This document shows, piece by piece, positions 6,314-13,323 of a DNA stretch of 30,348 nucleotides. Source of the stretch: an uncultured Nostocoides sp. (lineage in GTDB: Bacteria; Actinomycetota; Actinomycetes; Actinomycetales; Dermatophilaceae). Within the stretch, counting starts at the first letter, position 1. Each line of letters starts with the position of its first letter. Location of the stretch: assembly GCA_936931335.1 (NCBI GenBank), contig CAKZIH010000219.1, positions 1-30,348 on the forward strand, read 5' to 3'. Under the pieces are notes generated by a model. The model saw only the letters and a program-made list of their open reading frames with translations. It did no database searches and was not told the DNA's origin. The position numbers and the translations under genes were made by a program.

Positions 6314-8353
6314 ATGGACTTCCGCTCGATCTATGCGCACGGCTTCGCCCGGGTGGCTGCCTGCACCCTGCCCATCGTGCTGGGTGACCCGCAGACCAAT
6401 GCCGAGCGCACTCTCGCGCAGGCCAAGGAATGCCATGACGACGGGGTGGCGCTCGCGGTCTTCCCGGAGCTGGGGCTGACCGGATACTCCCTGGAGGATC
6501 TCTTCCTGCAGGACCCGATCCTCGACGCAGCCGAGCGGGCGCTGCTGCGGCTGGTCGCGGACAGCGCCGAGTTGATGACCGTGCTCGTGGTCGGTGTTCC
6601 GCTGCGCAAGGGACACCGGGTCTTCAACACCGCGGTGGTCATCCACCGCGGCGCAATCCTCGGGGTCGCGCCGAAGTCCTATCTGCCGACTTATCGCGAG
6701 TTCTATGAGCGGCGCTTCTTCGCTCCGGGTGACGACCAACGCGGGCAGCACATCGCCATCGGCGAGACCAGCGTGCCCTTCGGCCCGGATCTCCTTTTTG
6801 ACGCGGTTGATGTGCGCGGTCTGCGCCTCCACGTTGAGGTCTGTGAGGACATGTGGGTGCCGATCCCGCCGAGCGCGGAGGCCGCCCTGGCCGGGGCGAC
6901 CGTGCTGGCCAATCTGTCCGGCAGCCCGATCACTATCGCCAAGTCGTATGAGCGCAACCTGCTCGCCGAGTCCTCCTCCTCCCGGTGCAATGCGGCCTAT
7001 CTGTATGCCGCTGCGGGAGAGGGCGAATCGACCACCGATCTGTCCTGGGACGGCCAGACGATGATCTATGAGATGGGCGGGCTGCTCGCCGAGACCGAGC
7101 GCTTCCCGTCCGGCCCGCGCCGCAGCGTGGCCGATATCGACCTGGACCTGATGCGCAGTGAGCGAGCCCGCCAGGGCACCTTCGACGACAACCGCCGGGC
7201 TTATGCGGAGCGCACCGCATACCGGACCATTGAGTTCCGCCTCGACCCGCCGGCCGGGGATATCGGCTTGCGGCGCAAGGTGGATCGCTTCCCCTTCGTG
7301 CCCGACGAGGTCGACCGGCTGGCACTGGATTGCTTCGAGGCCTACAACATCCAGGTGTCCGGGCTGGAGCAGCGGATGCGCTCGATCGGGAGCCCCAAGA
7401 TCGTCATCGGGGTCTCCGGCGGCCTGGACTCCACCCATGCGCTGATCGTCGCCGCCGAGGCAATGGACCGCCTCGGCCGCCCGCGCAGCGACATCCTCGC
7501 CTTCACCATGCCGGGGTTCGCCACCAGCGAGCACACCAAATCCAATGCCACCCGCCTGTCCGAAGCCCTCGGCGTGACCTTCGAGACCCTCGATATCACC
7601 TCTGCGGCAATGGAAATGCTCAAGACGATGGGGCACCCGGCCGGACGCGGTGAGCCGGTGTATGACGTGACCTTCGAGAACGTCCAGGCCGGCCTGCGCA
7701 CCGACTATCTCTTCAGGCTGGCCAACCAGCGCGGCGGGATCGTGCTGGGCACCGGGGACCTATCCGAGCTCGCGCTCGGCTGGTGCACCTATGGCGTGGG
7801 CGATCAGATGTCGCACTATGGCGTCAACGCCGGGGTGCCCAAGACCCTGATGCAGCACCTGATCCGCTGGGTCGCCGGGTCCGGGCAGTTCGACGCATCC
7901 GTCGGCGAGGTGCTGCTCTCCATTCTGGACACCGAGATCTCCCCGGAGCTGGTGCCCAGCAAGGGCGGCGAGCAGCCGCAGAGCACCGAGGCAAGTATCG
8001 GGCCCTATGCGCTGCAGGATTTCACGCTCTATCACGTGATCCGCCGCGGCTTCCTGCCCAGCAAGATCGCCTTCCTTGCCATGCACGGGTGGGCCGACGC
8101 GCAGGTCGGGGAGTGGCCGCCCGGCTACCCGCAGGACAAGCAGATCGCCTATGACCTGCCGACCATCCGGCACTGGATGGAGGTTTTCGGCAAGCGCTTT
8201 TTCGCCAATCAGTTCAAGCGTTCGGCGATGCCCAATGGCCCCAAGGTGATCCGTGGGGGCTCACTGTCGCCCCGCGGGGACTGGCGAATGCCGTCCGATG
8301 CCTCCGCGGCTGCCTGGCTGGCGGAGTTGGCCGCCAAGGTCCCCACCGAGTAG
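6314..8353 (+). CDS. nadE: Glutamine-dependent NAD+ synthetase
   Basis: A 679-residue two-domain enzyme, a length I associate with the Mycobacterium tuberculosis NadE. It makes NAD+ from deamido-NAD+, ATP and glutamine in the cytosol. The N-terminal nitrilase-type glutaminase carries the Glu-Lys-Cys triad: Glu52 in FPELGLTGYS, Lys121 in APKSYLPTYREFYE and Cys177 in EVCEDMW. The C-terminal ATP-pyrophosphatase domain has the PP-loop SGGLDS at about 368-373, followed by GTGDLSELALGW and SKGGEQPQSTE blocks. The ATG at 6314 has a GGAGGA eight bases upstream. It is transcribed alone and ends in a hairpin shared with the convergent lmeA-like gene. All key residues are present, so it should be active. 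Confidence 0.97.
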   Translation: MDFRSIYAHGFARVAACTLPIVLGDPQTNAERTLAQAKECHDDGVALAVFPELGLTGYSLEDLFLQDPILDAAERALLRLVADSAELMTVLVVGVPLRKGHRVFNTAVVIHRGAILGVAPKSYLPTYREFYERRFFAPGDDQRGQHIAIGETSVPFGPDLLFDAVDVRGLRLHVEVCEDMWVPIPPSAEAALAGATVLANLSGSPITIAKSYERNLLAESSSSRCNAAYLYAAAGEGESTTDLSWDGQTMIYEMGGLLAETERFPSGPRRSVADIDLDLMRSERARQGTFDDNRRAYAERTAYRTIEFRLDPPAGDIGLRRKVDRFPFVPDEVDRLALDCFEAYNIQVSGLEQRMRSIGSPKIVIGVSGGLDSTHALIVAAEAMDRLGRPRSDILAFTMPGFATSEHTKSNATRLSEALGVTFETLDITSAAMEMLKTMGHPAGRGEPVYDVTFENVQAGLRTDYLFRLANQRGGIVLGTGDLSELALGWCTYGVGDQMSHYGVNAGVPKTLMQHLIRWVAGSGQFDASVGEVLLSILDTEISPELVPSKGGEQPQSTEASIGPYALQDFTLYHVIRRGFLPSKIAFLAMHGWADAQVGEWPPGYPQDKQIAYDLPTIRHWMEVFGKRFFANQFKRSAMPNGPKVIRGGSLSPRGDWRMPSDASAAAWLAELAAKVPTE

Positions 8354-8365
8354 CCGCGTATGCCG

Positions 8366-8385
8366 CGCCGGCTCACGAGCCGGCG
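8366..8385. terminator. Bidirectional hairpin between nadE and lmeA-like gene
   Basis: CGCCGGCT (8366-8373), loop CACG and AGCCGGCG (8378-8385) form a perfect 8-bp stem in the short gap between convergent stop codons. The lmeA-like stop (8373-8375) lies within it. There is no T-run on either side, as is common in high-GC actinomycetes, so it probably acts as a structural or factor-dependent end for both transcripts. Confidence 0.6.
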
Positions 8386-9035
8386 ATGCGCACGTCCTGT
8401 CCGCGTAGGCTGGCCCGGAATCCTTCGGGGGCAACGGAAACCGAGGTGAGCCGCAGGCCGGGCGGCAGGCCCTCGACCGGCTGGCGGATGGTCACCAGCC
8501 GACGGGCGGCCTCGGAGAGGGCGTCATTGACTACGCCGGGCAAGCCCACATCGACGCTCTCCGGGAGGATGAGCAATTGGCCGTTCTCGGCGTGCACGGT
8601 GCCGGTGGCCCGAATGTTCAGATCCACCCCGAGGACGTGCTGCGTGCGCCGCACCCCGGCGCGGCCGCCGCCCGCGTCATAGAGGACTACATCGGGCGCG
8701 ACCTGACGCGCGGCGACCTCGAAGGGCAACACCGCGTCGACCTTGACGTCGCCGACCCGCAAGCCGTCGGCGGCCACCCGGACATTCGTGCCGTGCGCGG
8801 TTACCTGCTGCAACGGCCCATCCGGCAGCACAAGGGAGTTGGCACTCAGGTCCACCTCCGCCAACCAGGTCTCGCCCGGCGCCAGGTCGGCGGGCGCAGC
8901 GCTAGGCCGCACTCCGGGCCCGAGCGGCGCGGCAGTCGGCACCGAGGTGGGGCTCTCGGCACTGGCGAGTAGGCCCACCAGACCTACGACGACAAGGACC
9001 AGCATCGTCGCCATTCCGGCAAGGAAGCGGCCCAT
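8373..9035 (-). CDS. LmeA family (DUF2993) phospholipid-binding protein
   Basis: A 220-residue protein with one N-terminal hydrophobic segment (about residues 3-25, MATMLVLVVVGLVGLLAS), followed by a Pro/Ala-rich linker and a beta-rich domain typical of DUF2993. Recognisable parts are VDLSANSLVLPDGPLQQV, LPFEVAARQV and the C-terminal LPPGLRLTSVSVAPEGFRAS. The mycobacterial member LmeA is an envelope phospholipid-binding protein needed for lipomannan maturation; a similar envelope lipid role is likely but unproven here. The segment could be a signal anchor rather than a cleaved signal peptide. It starts nine bases after the stop of the upstream enoyl-reductase-like gene and is surely co-transcribed with it. 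A GGGG precedes the ATG. Confidence 0.8.
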   Translation of the reverse strand: MGRFLAGMATMLVLVVVGLVGLLASAESPTSVPTAAPLGPGVRPSAAPADLAPGETWLAEVDLSANSLVLPDGPLQQVTAHGTNVRVAADGLRVGDVKVDAVLPFEVAARQVAPDVVLYDAGGGRAGVRRTQHVLGVDLNIRATGTVHAENGQLLILPESVDVGLPGVVNDALSEAARRLVTIRQPVEGLPPGLRLTSVSVAPEGFRASLRGQDVRIAGS

Positions 9036-9044
9036 CGCCCCGGC

Positions 9045-10319
9045 TCAGTCCACCCGGTCGGTGGTCAGGGTGAACTGATGCTCGCGCAGGCGCTGGGCCA
9101 GGTGGTCCCCCAGGGCAACCGCGGGCGTCAACACCCCGGCCCGGTCCGACAGGTCGTCATTCGCCAGGGACAAAGCGCTCTGCCCCAACATGATTGCCGT
9201 CCCGGAGTAGCCCGGGTCGGCGTCCCCGGCCACGATGGTGCGATAGCGGGCCCCGGTGGTCGTGGTGGTCTCGATCTCCATTCGGAAGCTGCCTTTGCGC
9301 TGCGCCTCGGGGCTGGGGCCCTCACCCGGCTTTGGTAGGACCCGGTCGAGTACGGCTCGGGTGGGGGCGAACGACATACCGCCGGCAACGCCATACAAGC
9401 CCCCGGTGGCCACCGCGGCGAGCACCGGCGACTTGGCCGAATCGCCGAAGTCCGAGACCTCCGTGTAGCTGAACTCGCGTCCGTAGGCGTGACCGAGCAG
9501 CGCATTGCTACGCCGGACCACTCGGGTGTTGTAGCTCGCCATGACGAAGGGTCCGGTCCAGTGACCCTCATCGGTGCGTCGGACCGGTAGTGAACGCACC
9601 AGGCCCTTGACCACATCGAGGGGGCCGGTGGCCTTGGCGTGCTCGCGTTTGGGCCGCGCAGGCTCGGCGTTCCGGTTGGGGCTGAGGGCATAGGAGTCGG
9701 CGAGAATGCGCCGGCTGCGCGCGTCGCCGCGGCTCTCGATGGCCTGGGTGCGCATGGAGGCGATGGTCCCCCCGGAGAAGCTGCCCCGCAGGCGGCGGAC
9801 ATAAAGCACCGTGCGGCCCAGCTCGCCCTGACCATCCGCCGCGGCCCGCTCGGCGGTGAGCAGTACCCCGAGATCCGATGGGACAGAGTCGAATCCGCAG
9901 GAATGCACGATCTTGGCACCGGTGCGCTGCGCGGTCTCATGCCAGGCGTCTGCGCTGCGTCGCGCGAAGAGCACCTCACCGGTCAGGTCGGCATAGTGCG
10001 TGCCAGCCTCGGCGCACGCCTGCACCAGGGGCATCCCGTAGGTCGCATAGGGGCCCACGGTGCTGACGACCACCCGCGCCGAGCTCGCCAGGCGCGCCAT
10101 ATCGTCCGGTTCACCGGCGTCGGCGACCAGGAGATCCCAGTGCGCCGCGGCGGGGCCGAGGTCGCGGCGTACCTGCTCGAGTTTGTCGCGGCTGCGCCCG
10201 GCCAGGGCGATCCGAGTCTGCGCCGGCGCGTGCTCGGCGAGATGGCGCGCGGTCAGCGCACCGACGAAGCCGGTCGCGCCGAAAAGCACAATGTCCAGTT
10301 GCCGATCGCCGTGCGTCAT
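9045..10319 (-). CDS. Saccharopine dehydrogenase-like / trans-acting enoyl reductase family protein
   Basis: A 424-residue protein with an N-terminal Rossmann fold: VLFGATGFVGALTARHLAEH (about 11-30) and IALAGRSRDKLEQVRRDLG. It is followed by VVVSTVGPYATYGMPLVQAC and THYADLTGE, a signature of the saccharopine-dehydrogenase-like oxidoreductases. Mycobacterial relatives include the trans-acting enoyl reductase of polyketide lipid synthesis, so a lipid reductase role is plausible. Lysine metabolism is unlikely because no such genes are near. The ATG at 10319 is preceded at seven bases by TAGACT, so the mRNA is probably leaderless. The gene leads an operon with the lmeA-like gene, a pairing that also suggests envelope lipid work. 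Confidence 0.85.
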   Translation of the reverse strand: MTHGDRQLDIVLFGATGFVGALTARHLAEHAPAQTRIALAGRSRDKLEQVRRDLGPAAAHWDLLVADAGEPDDMARLASSARVVVSTVGPYATYGMPLVQACAEAGTHYADLTGEVLFARRSADAWHETAQRTGAKIVHSCGFDSVPSDLGVLLTAERAAADGQGELGRTVLYVRRLRGSFSGGTIASMRTQAIESRGDARSRRILADSYALSPNRNAEPARPKREHAKATGPLDVVKGLVRSLPVRRTDEGHWTGPFVMASYNTRVVRRSNALLGHAYGREFSYTEVSDFGDSAKSPVLAAVATGGLYGVAGGMSFAPTRAVLDRVLPKPGEGPSPEAQRKGSFRMEIETTTTTGARYRTIVAGDADPGYSGTAIMLGQSALSLANDDLSDRAGVLTPAVALGDHLAQRLREHQFTLTTDRVD

Positions 10320-10326
10320 ACCAGGC

Positions 10327-10336
10327 AGTCTAGGTT
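10327..10336. promoter_or_regulatory. Overlapping divergent -10 boxes for two leaderless genes
   Basis: In a 23-base intergenic gap, TAGGTT (10331-10336, plus) lies six bases before GTG at 10343. TAGACT (complement of 10327-10332, minus) lies seven bases before ATG at 10319. The two boxes share the TA pair at 10331-10332. Only one polymerase could occupy the site at a time, so the two genes may be mutually exclusive or share one bidirectional promoter. Confidence 0.65.
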
Positions 10337-10342
10337 TGCAGG

Positions 10343-11590
10343 GTGCTCGAAGTCGTCCCGTTCAGCCGCTCCCCACGCATCCTCGGAATCGTTCAGGCCG
10401 GTGGTCAGGGTTCCCGTATGGAGGTGCTCACCCGCGAACGCGCCAAGCCTGCCCTGCCCTTCGCCGGCAGCTACCGGCTCATCGATTTCGCATTGAGCAA
10501 CCTGGGCAATAGCTCGATCCCGGATGTCTGGGTCTCCGTGCAATATCAGGCCGGATCGCTGGACACCCACCTCTCGGGTGGCCGGCCGTGGGATCTGGAC
10601 CGCAGCCGCGGCGGCTACCGGCGCTTGGTGCCCGAGGAGGGCCATGTCGGCACGGTGGAGGGCTTCAGCACCGGGAACGCCGACGATCTCTACCGGATAA
10701 GCGACGACATTAGTGCCGTGGATCCGGACGTCGTGGTGGTCACCAGCGCGGACCACGTCTTCCGGCTCGACCTGCGCGCGGTCATCGCCGAGCACCTGCG
10801 CCGCGAGGCCGATTGCACAATCGTCACCGCGCAGGTGTCCAAGAAGAATGCCAAACACAAGGCCGTGGTCACCGTCGGCAAGGACGATCTGGTCAGCCGG
10901 CTGGACTACAAGCCCTCCTCGCCGAGCAGCGGGGTGGTGGCGACCGAGATCTTCATCTATGACGCTGCCGCCCTGGTGTCGGAGCTGGATGCTTTGCGGC
11001 GCGACCTGTCCGTGACGGACCCCGGCCTGGACGATGGCCTGGGTGACTTCGGCGAGCAGTTGCTGCCCCGGCTGATCGACAAGGGCAAGACCTACGCCTA
11101 TGCGCTGGAAGGCTATTGGCGCGACTTGGGTCGGCCTTCGGAGTATCTGGTGGCGCACCGCGATCTGGTCCGCGGCAAAATCGATGTCTTCGACGACCCA
11201 AACTGGCCGATGCTCACGCGATTCCCCGAGCTCCCCCCTGCCGCGCTGCGTCCGGGATCCGCGGTCGAGGACGCGATGATCACCGCCGGTTGTGAGATCT
11301 CCGGGACGGTCCGCCGCAGCGTGCTGGGTGCCAGCTGTGTGGTGGAAGCCGGGGCGGTGGTCGAGGATTGCGTCCTGATGGACGGGGTCGTGGTGCGCGC
11401 CGGTGCGCAGGTGCGTACCGCAATCGTGGACGACGCCTGCGAGATCGGCGCCAAGGCTCGGATCGGGGAGCTGGTCGACCGCTGGCCGCCCACCGATGAC
11501 GACCTCATTTTGATCGGCAAGGAGTGTGTGATCGGCGCCGGCGCCCAGCTCGAGCCGGGGGCTCGGATGGAGCCGGGCAGCCAAACCTAA
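10343..11590 (+). CDS. glgC: GlgC-like glucose-1-phosphate adenylyltransferase
   Basis: A 415-residue nucleotidyltransferase fused to a C-terminal left-handed beta-helix, the GlgC architecture. The N-terminal loop IVQAGGQGSRMEVLTRERAK (about 15-34) leads into KPALPFAGSYRLIDFALSN. Next come GNADDLYRISDDI, SADHVFRLDL (catalytic Asp) and EGYWRDLGRPSEYLVAHRDL. Hexapeptide repeats run from about 300 to the end. GlgC makes ADP-glucose for glycogen. This copy is divergent: the usual L.PLT after the glycine-rich loop is EVLT, and GTADA reads GNADD. It may therefore be a paralogue with a different sugar or nucleotide preference. The GTG start follows TAGGTT by six bases, so it appears leaderless. No glgA or other glycogen gene lies beside it. 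Confidence 0.85.
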   Translation: MLEVVPFSRSPRILGIVQAGGQGSRMEVLTRERAKPALPFAGSYRLIDFALSNLGNSSIPDVWVSVQYQAGSLDTHLSGGRPWDLDRSRGGYRRLVPEEGHVGTVEGFSTGNADDLYRISDDISAVDPDVVVVTSADHVFRLDLRAVIAEHLRREADCTIVTAQVSKKNAKHKAVVTVGKDDLVSRLDYKPSSPSSGVVATEIFIYDAAALVSELDALRRDLSVTDPGLDDGLGDFGEQLLPRLIDKGKTYAYALEGYWRDLGRPSEYLVAHRDLVRGKIDVFDDPNWPMLTRFPELPPAALRPGSAVEDAMITAGCEISGTVRRSVLGASCVVEAGAVVEDCVLMDGVVVRAGAQVRTAIVDDACEIGAKARIGELVDRWPPTDDDLILIGKECVIGAGAQLEPGARMEPGSQT

Positions 11591-11672
11591 GTTGGAGCGT
11601 GGCGAGCTACGCGGAATCCAGTGGGCCCCAGCCCGTATGTGGTCTGCCCCATCGGCTTTGATGGACTAATGC

Positions 11673-11684
11673 CCGGTCAACCGG
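11673..11684. promoter_or_regulatory. Small palindrome upstream of the repeat-peptide gene
   Basis: CCGGT (11673-11677), CA and ACCGG (11680-11684) lie 34 bases before the ATG at 11718 and just downstream of an ACTAAT (11665-11670) that could serve as a -10 box. This would place the palindrome at the transcription start, a typical repressor position. No matching -35 is clear, so the call is weak. Confidence 0.3.
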
Positions 11685-11717
11685 CCAGGCCAGTGCAGGA
11701 CTCGGAAAGGACGCGAC

Positions 11718-12065
11718 ATGAGCATTCCCCCCGGTGACGGAACCGAGGCTCCCCTGGACACCTTCGAGGACGAGTCCCCGGCCGTGGCGGCCAATGACGG
11801 CGGATCCCAGGACGGTGGCGCCGGCGACGGTGGCGCCGACCATGGTGCCCACCCCACCTCCGGCGACGGCGGTGCCGATGGTGGCGCGGATGGCGGTGTC
11901 GATGGTGGAGCGGATGGCGGTGGCGACGGCGGCGCGGATGGCGGTGCCGATGGTGGAGCGGACGGCGGTGCGGATGGTGGTGCCGCGGGCGGCAATCCGA
12001 ATGCCCCCGCTCCGGCCGCCCCGGGCACCGAAGACCTGTCCGAGGACATCGCCCGCGGCATCTGA
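11718..12065 (+). CDS. Asp-Gly-Gly-Ala repeat peptide, putative substrate of the adjacent oxygenase
   Basis: A 115-residue protein in three parts. The N-terminal region (1-49) is acidic and ordered-looking at first (MSIPPGDGTEAPLDTFEDES), then loosely D-G-G-like. The centre (50-89) is ten uninterrupted tetrads of D-G-G-X, with X mostly Ala and once each Val and Gly. The tail (about 93-115) is Pro/Ala-rich and ends EDLSEDIARGI, a possible recognition helix. There is no Cys, signal peptide or membrane segment. GGAAAGGA lies seven bases before the ATG, a strong ribosome site. The JmjC oxygenase gene begins 19 bases after its stop. The layout (leader, repetitive core, short tail, then a modifying enzyme) suggests a peptide that is hydroxylated at its aspartates. 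I do not recognise a characterised family, and calcium or metal binding by the repeat is an alternative. Confidence 0.85.
   Translation: MSIPPGDGTEAPLDTFEDESPAVAANDGGSQDGGAGDGGADHGAHPTSGDGGADGGADGGVDGGADGGGDGGADGGADGGADGGADGGAAGGNPNAPAPAAPGTEDLSEDIARGI
11865..11984 (+). repeat. In-frame 12-bp periodic array encoding ten DGGX tetrads
   Basis: Ten consecutive 12-base units encode Asp-Gly-Gly-X. Codons vary freely between units: Asp is GAC or GAT, Gly is GGC, GGT or GGA, Ala is GCG, GCC or GCA. The protein repeat is therefore much better kept than the DNA repeat. Confidence 0.9.
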
Positions 12066-12084
12066 GCGGGTTCCACGAGACTCC

Positions 12085-13323
12085 ATGACCACTACCCCCT
12101 TGCCGGATGCGGCGGCGGCCTCCGGCCGCCCCGCTCTGGCCCGGCTCCTGCGCCTCCCCGTCGACGAATTCGCTCGCGACTACTGGGGGCAACGCCCGCT
12201 GGTCTCGACGGCGGCAGAGCTTGGCGGTGACTTCGGCGACCTCTTCAGCAATGCGGCGGTCGACGAACTCATCTCCGTGCGCGGCCTGCGCACGCCATTC
12301 CTGCGGGTCGCCAAGGACGGAAAGACGCTGGGGGACAACGAATTCACCGGCCCCGGCGGGGTGGGCGCGACCATCGGCGACCAGCTCAGCGAGGACCGCC
12401 TGCTGCGGCTCTTCGCCGGCGGCTCGACCCTGGTGCTGCAGGCGCTGCACCGCACCTGGGAGCCGTTGATCGACTTCGGTGGCCAGCTCGGCGAGGATCT
12501 CGGTCACCCGGTCCAGATCAACTCTTATGTCACCCCCGCGCAAAACACCGGTTTCAGTTCGCACTATGACGTGCACGACGTCTTCGTCCTGCAGATCTCC
12601 GGGGAGAAGCGCTGGCATATCCGCCCGCCGGTGCTCCCGGTCCCGTTGCGTACCCAGCCTTGGGACCAGCGACGCGACGCGGTTGCCGCCGCCAGTGAGC
12701 TGCCCGCCGAGCTGGAGATCACCATGCGTCCCGGGGATGTCCTCTATCTCCCACGCGGGTACCTGCATGCGGCGACTGCCCTGGGGGAGATCAGCACCCA
12801 TCTGACCGTCGGGGTGCATGCCTGGACGCGCACCCATCTGCTGCAGCGGCTGACCGCAGTCGCCGCCGCGCGGTTGGCCGGCGATGAACGGCTGCGCGCC
12901 TCCCTGCCCCTGGGTTTGGACTGGTCCCAGGATCCGGTGCCGGCCACGGATGTGGAGCTCGTCCGCAGCGCCCTGCTGGACGCGGTGGCCGCCGCCACTG
13001 CTGAAGAGATCACGGCTGGTCTGGTGGGGGAGCATCGCGGTGGCGGCCGGGCAGCTCCCGTGGGTCCGGTGGCCGGTGTGACGGCCGCGGCCGAACTGAC
13101 GACCGGGATTCGATTGACCGTGCGTCCCCGTCTAGCCGCTCGCAAGGTTACCTTGGAGGACAACGGAATCCGGGTCATCAGCCGGGCCGGAACCTCTGAG
13201 TTCACCGCCGCCGACAGTGACGCTGTGACCACGCTGCTGGACTTGGGCGAACTCGTGGTGGCCGACCTTGACCTCGGCCGCCGGTTGATCGTCGAGGGGC
13301 TGGCTGTCGCCGAGGACGTATGA
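12085..13323 (+). CDS. JmjC/cupin-4 domain Fe(II)/2-oxoglutarate oxygenase
   Basis: A 412-residue protein of the ribosomal-oxygenase type (YcfD/RoxA, MINA53, NO66). The N-terminus has FARDYWGQRPLV (29-40), the usual entry to this fold. The facial triad is visible: His160 and Asp162 in FSSHYDVHDVFVLQ, and His228 in LYLPRGYLHAA. SGEKRWHIR after the first motif carries a candidate 2-oxoglutarate-binding Lys. The C-terminal third should be the dimer/winged-helix part. Known relatives hydroxylate Arg or His in ribosomal proteins. Here the gene is sandwiched between the Asp-rich repeat peptide (19 bases upstream) and an Fe-S protein (ATGA overlap downstream), so peptide hydroxylation is the leading hypothesis and a ribosomal target the main alternative. 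The ATG at 12085 was chosen because it follows the upstream stop; the frame is open further upstream only as a shadow of the repeat gene. Confidence 0.9.
   Translation: MTTTPLPDAAAASGRPALARLLRLPVDEFARDYWGQRPLVSTAAELGGDFGDLFSNAAVDELISVRGLRTPFLRVAKDGKTLGDNEFTGPGGVGATIGDQLSEDRLLRLFAGGSTLVLQALHRTWEPLIDFGGQLGEDLGHPVQINSYVTPAQNTGFSSHYDVHDVFVLQISGEKRWHIRPPVLPVPLRTQPWDQRRDAVAAASELPAELEITMRPGDVLYLPRGYLHAATALGEISTHLTVGVHAWTRTHLLQRLTAVAAARLAGDERLRASLPLGLDWSQDPVPATDVELVRSALLDAVAAATAEEITAGLVGEHRGGGRAAPVGPVAGVTAAAELTTGIRLTVRPRLAARKVTLEDNGIRVISRAGTSEFTAADSDAVTTLLDLGELVVADLDLGRRLIVEGLAVAEDV

Noticed and set aside
5762..7636. 624-residue minus-strand frame opposite the crotonase and nadE
   Set aside because: Both plus-strand genes have complete catalytic motifs; the antisense frame has none.
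11718..12065. RTX-type calcium-binding toxin repeat
   Set aside because: RTX units are nonapeptides GGxGxDxUx; this is a strict tetrad without the hydrophobic position and without any toxin domain or secretion genes nearby.
11677..13035. His/Arg-rich minus-strand frame opposite the repeat peptide, resembling a His-rich metal-binding protein
   Set aside because: The His/Arg repeats are the complementary reading of the DGGX array; the plus strand has the ribosome site and operon context.
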